Source: Kordia periserrulae (GTDB lineage: Bacteria > Bacteroidota > Bacteroidia > Flavobacteriales > Flavobacteriaceae). From it: DNA of 64,000 bases. A program made the translations under genes and the position numbers. A model generated the notes under the pieces. That model had not been told where the DNA came from, did not search any database, and saw only the letters and a list, made by a program, of their open reading frames with translations. Shown here piece after piece: positions 61,712 to 64,000 of this stretch. Numbering within the stretch: position 1 is the stretch's first letter; each line of letters opens with the position of its first letter. The DNA lies in NCBI RefSeq assembly GCF_003054265.1, contig NZ_QBKT01000011.1:62001-126000 (forward strand). The letters run 5' to 3'.

Positions 61712-64000
61712 TTATCGTTGTATGTATAAGTAACCTGCTTTGCTTTTCGACACACCGTTTGCTACATAATCAACAACGTAGTAATAGGTTCCTACTGGCA
61801 ATAATTTGTTCTTCTGAATGGTTACTCGTCCATCAGAGACTCCTGTAAAGAAGTTTCCATTTTGACCATATCCTTTGGTTTCGTACACTAAAACTCCCCA
61901 TCGGTTGTAAATACGCACTTGGTTATCTGGATATAGAAGGATGTTTCTAATTGTGAATACATCATTATCGCCATCACCGTTTGGTGTTACTGCGTTAAAT
62001 ATTTCTATATCTTCTGATGGATTTGCGTTGTTCACATCTAAGAAGTTTGGCAATCCGTCTCCGTCATCGTCATGCGTTCCGTCTGGTCCATTTGGTATTC
62101 CATCACCATCACAATCACCATCAATCCAATCTTGACTCGGATCTAGCGTAATATCATCCACATTTAAGTCACAAGGATCTAATGGATTTGTTGGATCTTC
62201 TCCGTCAGGCGGGAATAATTCATCTCCATTGCTCACACCATCGCCATCACAATCACCTTGTAAGAACGCATCTGTTGGCATCATTACAATATCTTCTCCA
62301 TTGAAATCACATGGATCATTCGGATTTGTTGGAGTTTCGCCGTCTGGCGGATTTAATTCGTCACCATTCGTTACGCCATCACCGTCACAATCTGCGTCTA
62401 GGTAATCACCAGAAGGCGTGACAGTAATATCATCTGCAATTGAATCACATGGATCGTTTGGATCTGTTGGTGTTTCGCCGTCTGGTGGATTTAATTCATC
62501 TCCATTGGTTACTCCATCACCGTCACAGTCTGCTGCTAGATATGCGCCGCTTTGTGCTACTGTTACATCATCTGCAATTGAATCACAAGGATTGTTTGGA
62601 TCTGTTGGTGTTTCACCATCTGGTGGATTTAATTCATCACCATTGGTTACTCCGTCACCGTCACAGTCTGCTGCTAGGTATGCGCCACTTTGTGCTACCG
62701 TTACATCTGTAGCTACAAAATCACATGGATCGTTTGGATCGGTTGGTGTTTCTCCGTCTGGTGGATTTAATTCGTCACCGTTAGTTACTCCGTCACCGTC
62801 ACAGTCTGCTGCAAGATATGCGCCACTTTGTGCTACTGTTACATCATCTGCAATTGAATCACATGGATCGTTTGGATCCGTTGGTGTTTCGCCATCTGGC
62901 GGATTCAACTCGTCACCGTTAGTTACTCCATCACCGTCACAGTCTGCTGCTAGGTATGCGCCACTTTGTGCTACTGTTACATCATCTGCAATTGAATCAC
63001 AAGGATTGTTTGGATCGGTTGGTGTTTCGCCATCTGGTGGATTTAATTCGTCACCGTTAGTTACTCCGTCGCCGTCACAGTCTGCTGCTAAGTATGCGCC
63101 ACTTTGTGCTACTGTTACATCAGTATCTACAAAGTCACATGGATCATTTGGACCTGTCGGTGTTTCACCATCTGGTGGATTTAACTCGTCACCGTTGGTT
63201 ACTCCATCACCGTCACAGTCTGCTGCTAGGTATGCACCACTTTGTGCTACTGTTACATCATCTGCAATTGAATCACATGGATTGTTTGGATCTGTTGGAG
63301 TTTCGCCATCTGGTGGATTTAATTCATCACCATTGGTTACTCCGTCGCCGTCACAGTCTGCTGCTAAATATGAGCCGCTAACAGCTACACTTTGGTCACC
63401 ATCTACAAAATCACATGGATCATTTGGATTCGTTGGAGTTTCTCCATCTGGTGGATTTAATTCGTCACCATTGGTTACTCCGTCGCCGTCACAGTCTGCT
63501 GCTAGATATGCGCCGCTTTGTGCTACTGTTACATCAGAATCTACAAAGTCACATGGATCGTTTGGATCGGTTGGTGTTTCACCGTCTGGTGGATTTAATT
63601 CGTCTCCATTAGTTACTCCATCGCCATCACAGTCTGCTGCTAAATATGTTCCGCTTACTGCTACAGTTTGGTCGCCATCTACAAAGTCACAAGGATCGTT
63701 TGGATTCGTTGGTGTTTCTCCATCTGGTGGATTTAACTCGTCACCATTGGTTACTCCGTCACCGTCACAGTCTGCTGCTAAATATGCTCCTGATTGTGCT
63801 ACCGTTACATCATCTGCAATTGAATCACATGGATCGTTTGGATCTGTCGGTGTTTCACCGTCTGGTGGATTTAATTCGTCACCATTAGTTACTCCATCAC
63901 CATCACAGTCTGCTGCTAAATATGTTCCGCTTTGTGCTACCGTTACATCAGAATCTACAAAATCACATGGATCGTTTGGATTTGTTGGAGTTTCGCCATC
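61712..64000 (-). CDS. Giant adhesin C-terminal part: TSP3-like 46-aa repeats and gliding-type C-terminal domain (5' end outside window)
   Basis: The 763-codon visible part is open in frame to the window edge, so it is a fragment of a larger protein. It carries at least fourteen 46-aa repeats with a DxDxDG-xTNxDE calcium-type loop, each with two Cys (NDPCD and DCDGDG). A degenerate DGDGIPN...DDDGDGLPN segment follows. The last about 90 aa (FNAVTPNGDGDNDVFTI...YYYVVDY...SKSKAGYLYIQR) form a gliding-motility-associated C-terminal domain, the type IX secretion sorting signal. It is probably a Ca2+-stabilised surface adhesin. The apparent TTG start at 62908 is a false start inside a repeat. Confidence 0.93.
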   Translation of the reverse strand, partial: DGETPTNPNDPCDFVDSDVTVAQSGTYLAADCDGDGVTNGDELNPPDGETPTDPNDPCDSIADDVTVAQSGAYLAADCDGDGVTNGDELNPPDGETPTNPNDPCDFVDGDQTVAVSGTYLAADCDGDGVTNGDELNPPDGETPTDPNDPCDFVDSDVTVAQSGAYLAADCDGDGVTNGDELNPPDGETPTNPNDPCDFVDGDQSVAVSGSYLAADCDGDGVTNGDELNPPDGETPTDPNNPCDSIADDVTVAQSGAYLAADCDGDGVTNGDELNPPDGETPTGPNDPCDFVDTDVTVAQSGAYLAADCDGDGVTNGDELNPPDGETPTDPNNPCDSIADDVTVAQSGAYLAADCDGDGVTNGDELNPPDGETPTDPNDPCDSIADDVTVAQSGAYLAADCDGDGVTNGDELNPPDGETPTDPNDPCDFVATDVTVAQSGAYLAADCDGDGVTNGDELNPPDGETPTDPNNPCDSIADDVTVAQSGAYLAADCDGDGVTNGDELNPPDGETPTDPNDPCDSIADDITVTPSGDYLDADCDGDGVTNGDELNPPDGETPTNPNDPCDFNGEDIVMMPTDAFLQGDCDGDGVSNGDELFPPDGEDPTNPLDPCDLNVDDITLDPSQDWIDGDCDGDGIPNGPDGTHDDDGDGLPNFLDVNNANPSEDIEIFNAVTPNGDGDNDVFTIRNILLYPDNQVRIYNRWGVLVYETKGYGQNGNFFTGVSDGRVTIQKNKLLPVGTYYYVVDYVANGVSKSKAGYLYIQR
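62192..64000 (-). repeat. 138-bp tandem repeat array coding 46-aa units
   Basis: A marker codon in each unit recurs every 138 bp exactly, at 62192, 62330, 62468, 62606, 62744, 62882, 63020, 63158, 63296, 63434, 63572, 63710, 63848 and 63986: fourteen copies in frame. Units differ by a variable linker (SIADDVTVAQ, FVATDVTVAQ, FVDGDQSVAV or FVDSDVTVAQ type). The array runs past the window end. Confidence 0.95.

Noticed and set aside
61712-62908. Adhesin starting at TTG 62908
   Set aside because: The TTG is a leucine codon inside a repeat; the frame is open through the window edge and all repeats stay in phase, so this is not the true start.
62440-63888. Plus-strand Leu/His-rich ORFs across the adhesin
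   Set aside because: They are antisense shadows of the 138-bp repeats (repeated HLVDL, LLHHRHSLLL words).

Overview
The window looks like chromosomal DNA of a marine-type Flavobacteriaceae bacterium (Bacteroidota). The evidence is AT-rich DNA, promoters of the TTG-N19-TAnnTTTG type, many lipoproteins and 'MKK...AQ' signal peptides, a PorP/SprF helper, a gliding-motility-type C-terminal domain, bacillithiol synthesis (BshC), and a DUF4295 gene beside rpmG/rpmB. The richness in small GG-leader peptides recalls Kordia-like genomes, but that is inference. No phage, IS element or CRISPR array is visible.

Layout. 0-8.7 kb: TrkH/KtrB potassium channel, BshC, a lanthipeptide-like precursor, an M14 carboxypeptidase, RimO and a serine hydrolase. 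8.8-13.9 kb: a tight three-gene operon of unknown function, made of a possible TULIP/P47-like protein, a 900-aa protein with a propeller-like front and long amphipathic helices, and a membrane protein. 13.9-26.3 kb: amidase, FN3 lipoprotein, FtsY, the rpmB-rpmG-DUF4295 operon, cinA/Hpt/FAH/exonuclease, a thioredoxin-like protein, a lipoyl E2, a GT2 and RecR. 26.7-40.7 kb: SSS symporter, CoA-binding protein, TonB-type receptor, FabH, S9 peptidase, HtpG, a second serine hydrolase and a pseudouridine synthase.

40.9-42.9 kb: six consecutive very short genes for GG-leader (RiPP-like) peptides on the minus strand, followed by a VanX-like dipeptidase. Two further precursors of the same style lie at 3.2 kb and 58.5 kb, and no modification enzyme is in the window. 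42.9-46.9 kb: TPR protein, AlkB-like dioxygenase, and an SPFH/DUF4177/DUF1648/Arc-like operon carrying two copies of a 13-bp palindrome just before two start codons. 47-53 kb: M61 peptidase, DUF819 permease and small lipoproteins. 53.3-58.3 kb: DEAD-box helicase, tRNA-Thr(UGU), and an idi-queD-manA operon.

58.7-64 kb: a type IX secretion/adhesion cassette on the minus strand. It holds a giant adhesin (5' end outside the window) with at least fourteen 46-aa calcium-motif repeats and a gliding-type C-terminal domain, then a PorP/SprF protein and an OmpA/PD40 PorE-like protein. Start codons were moved from TTG or upstream ATG to better-supported positions in about ten genes. Eight small genes too short for routine ORF calling (seven GG-leader peptides or relatives and the 49-aa DUF4295 protein) were added by hand, plus a tentative 41-aa ORF.
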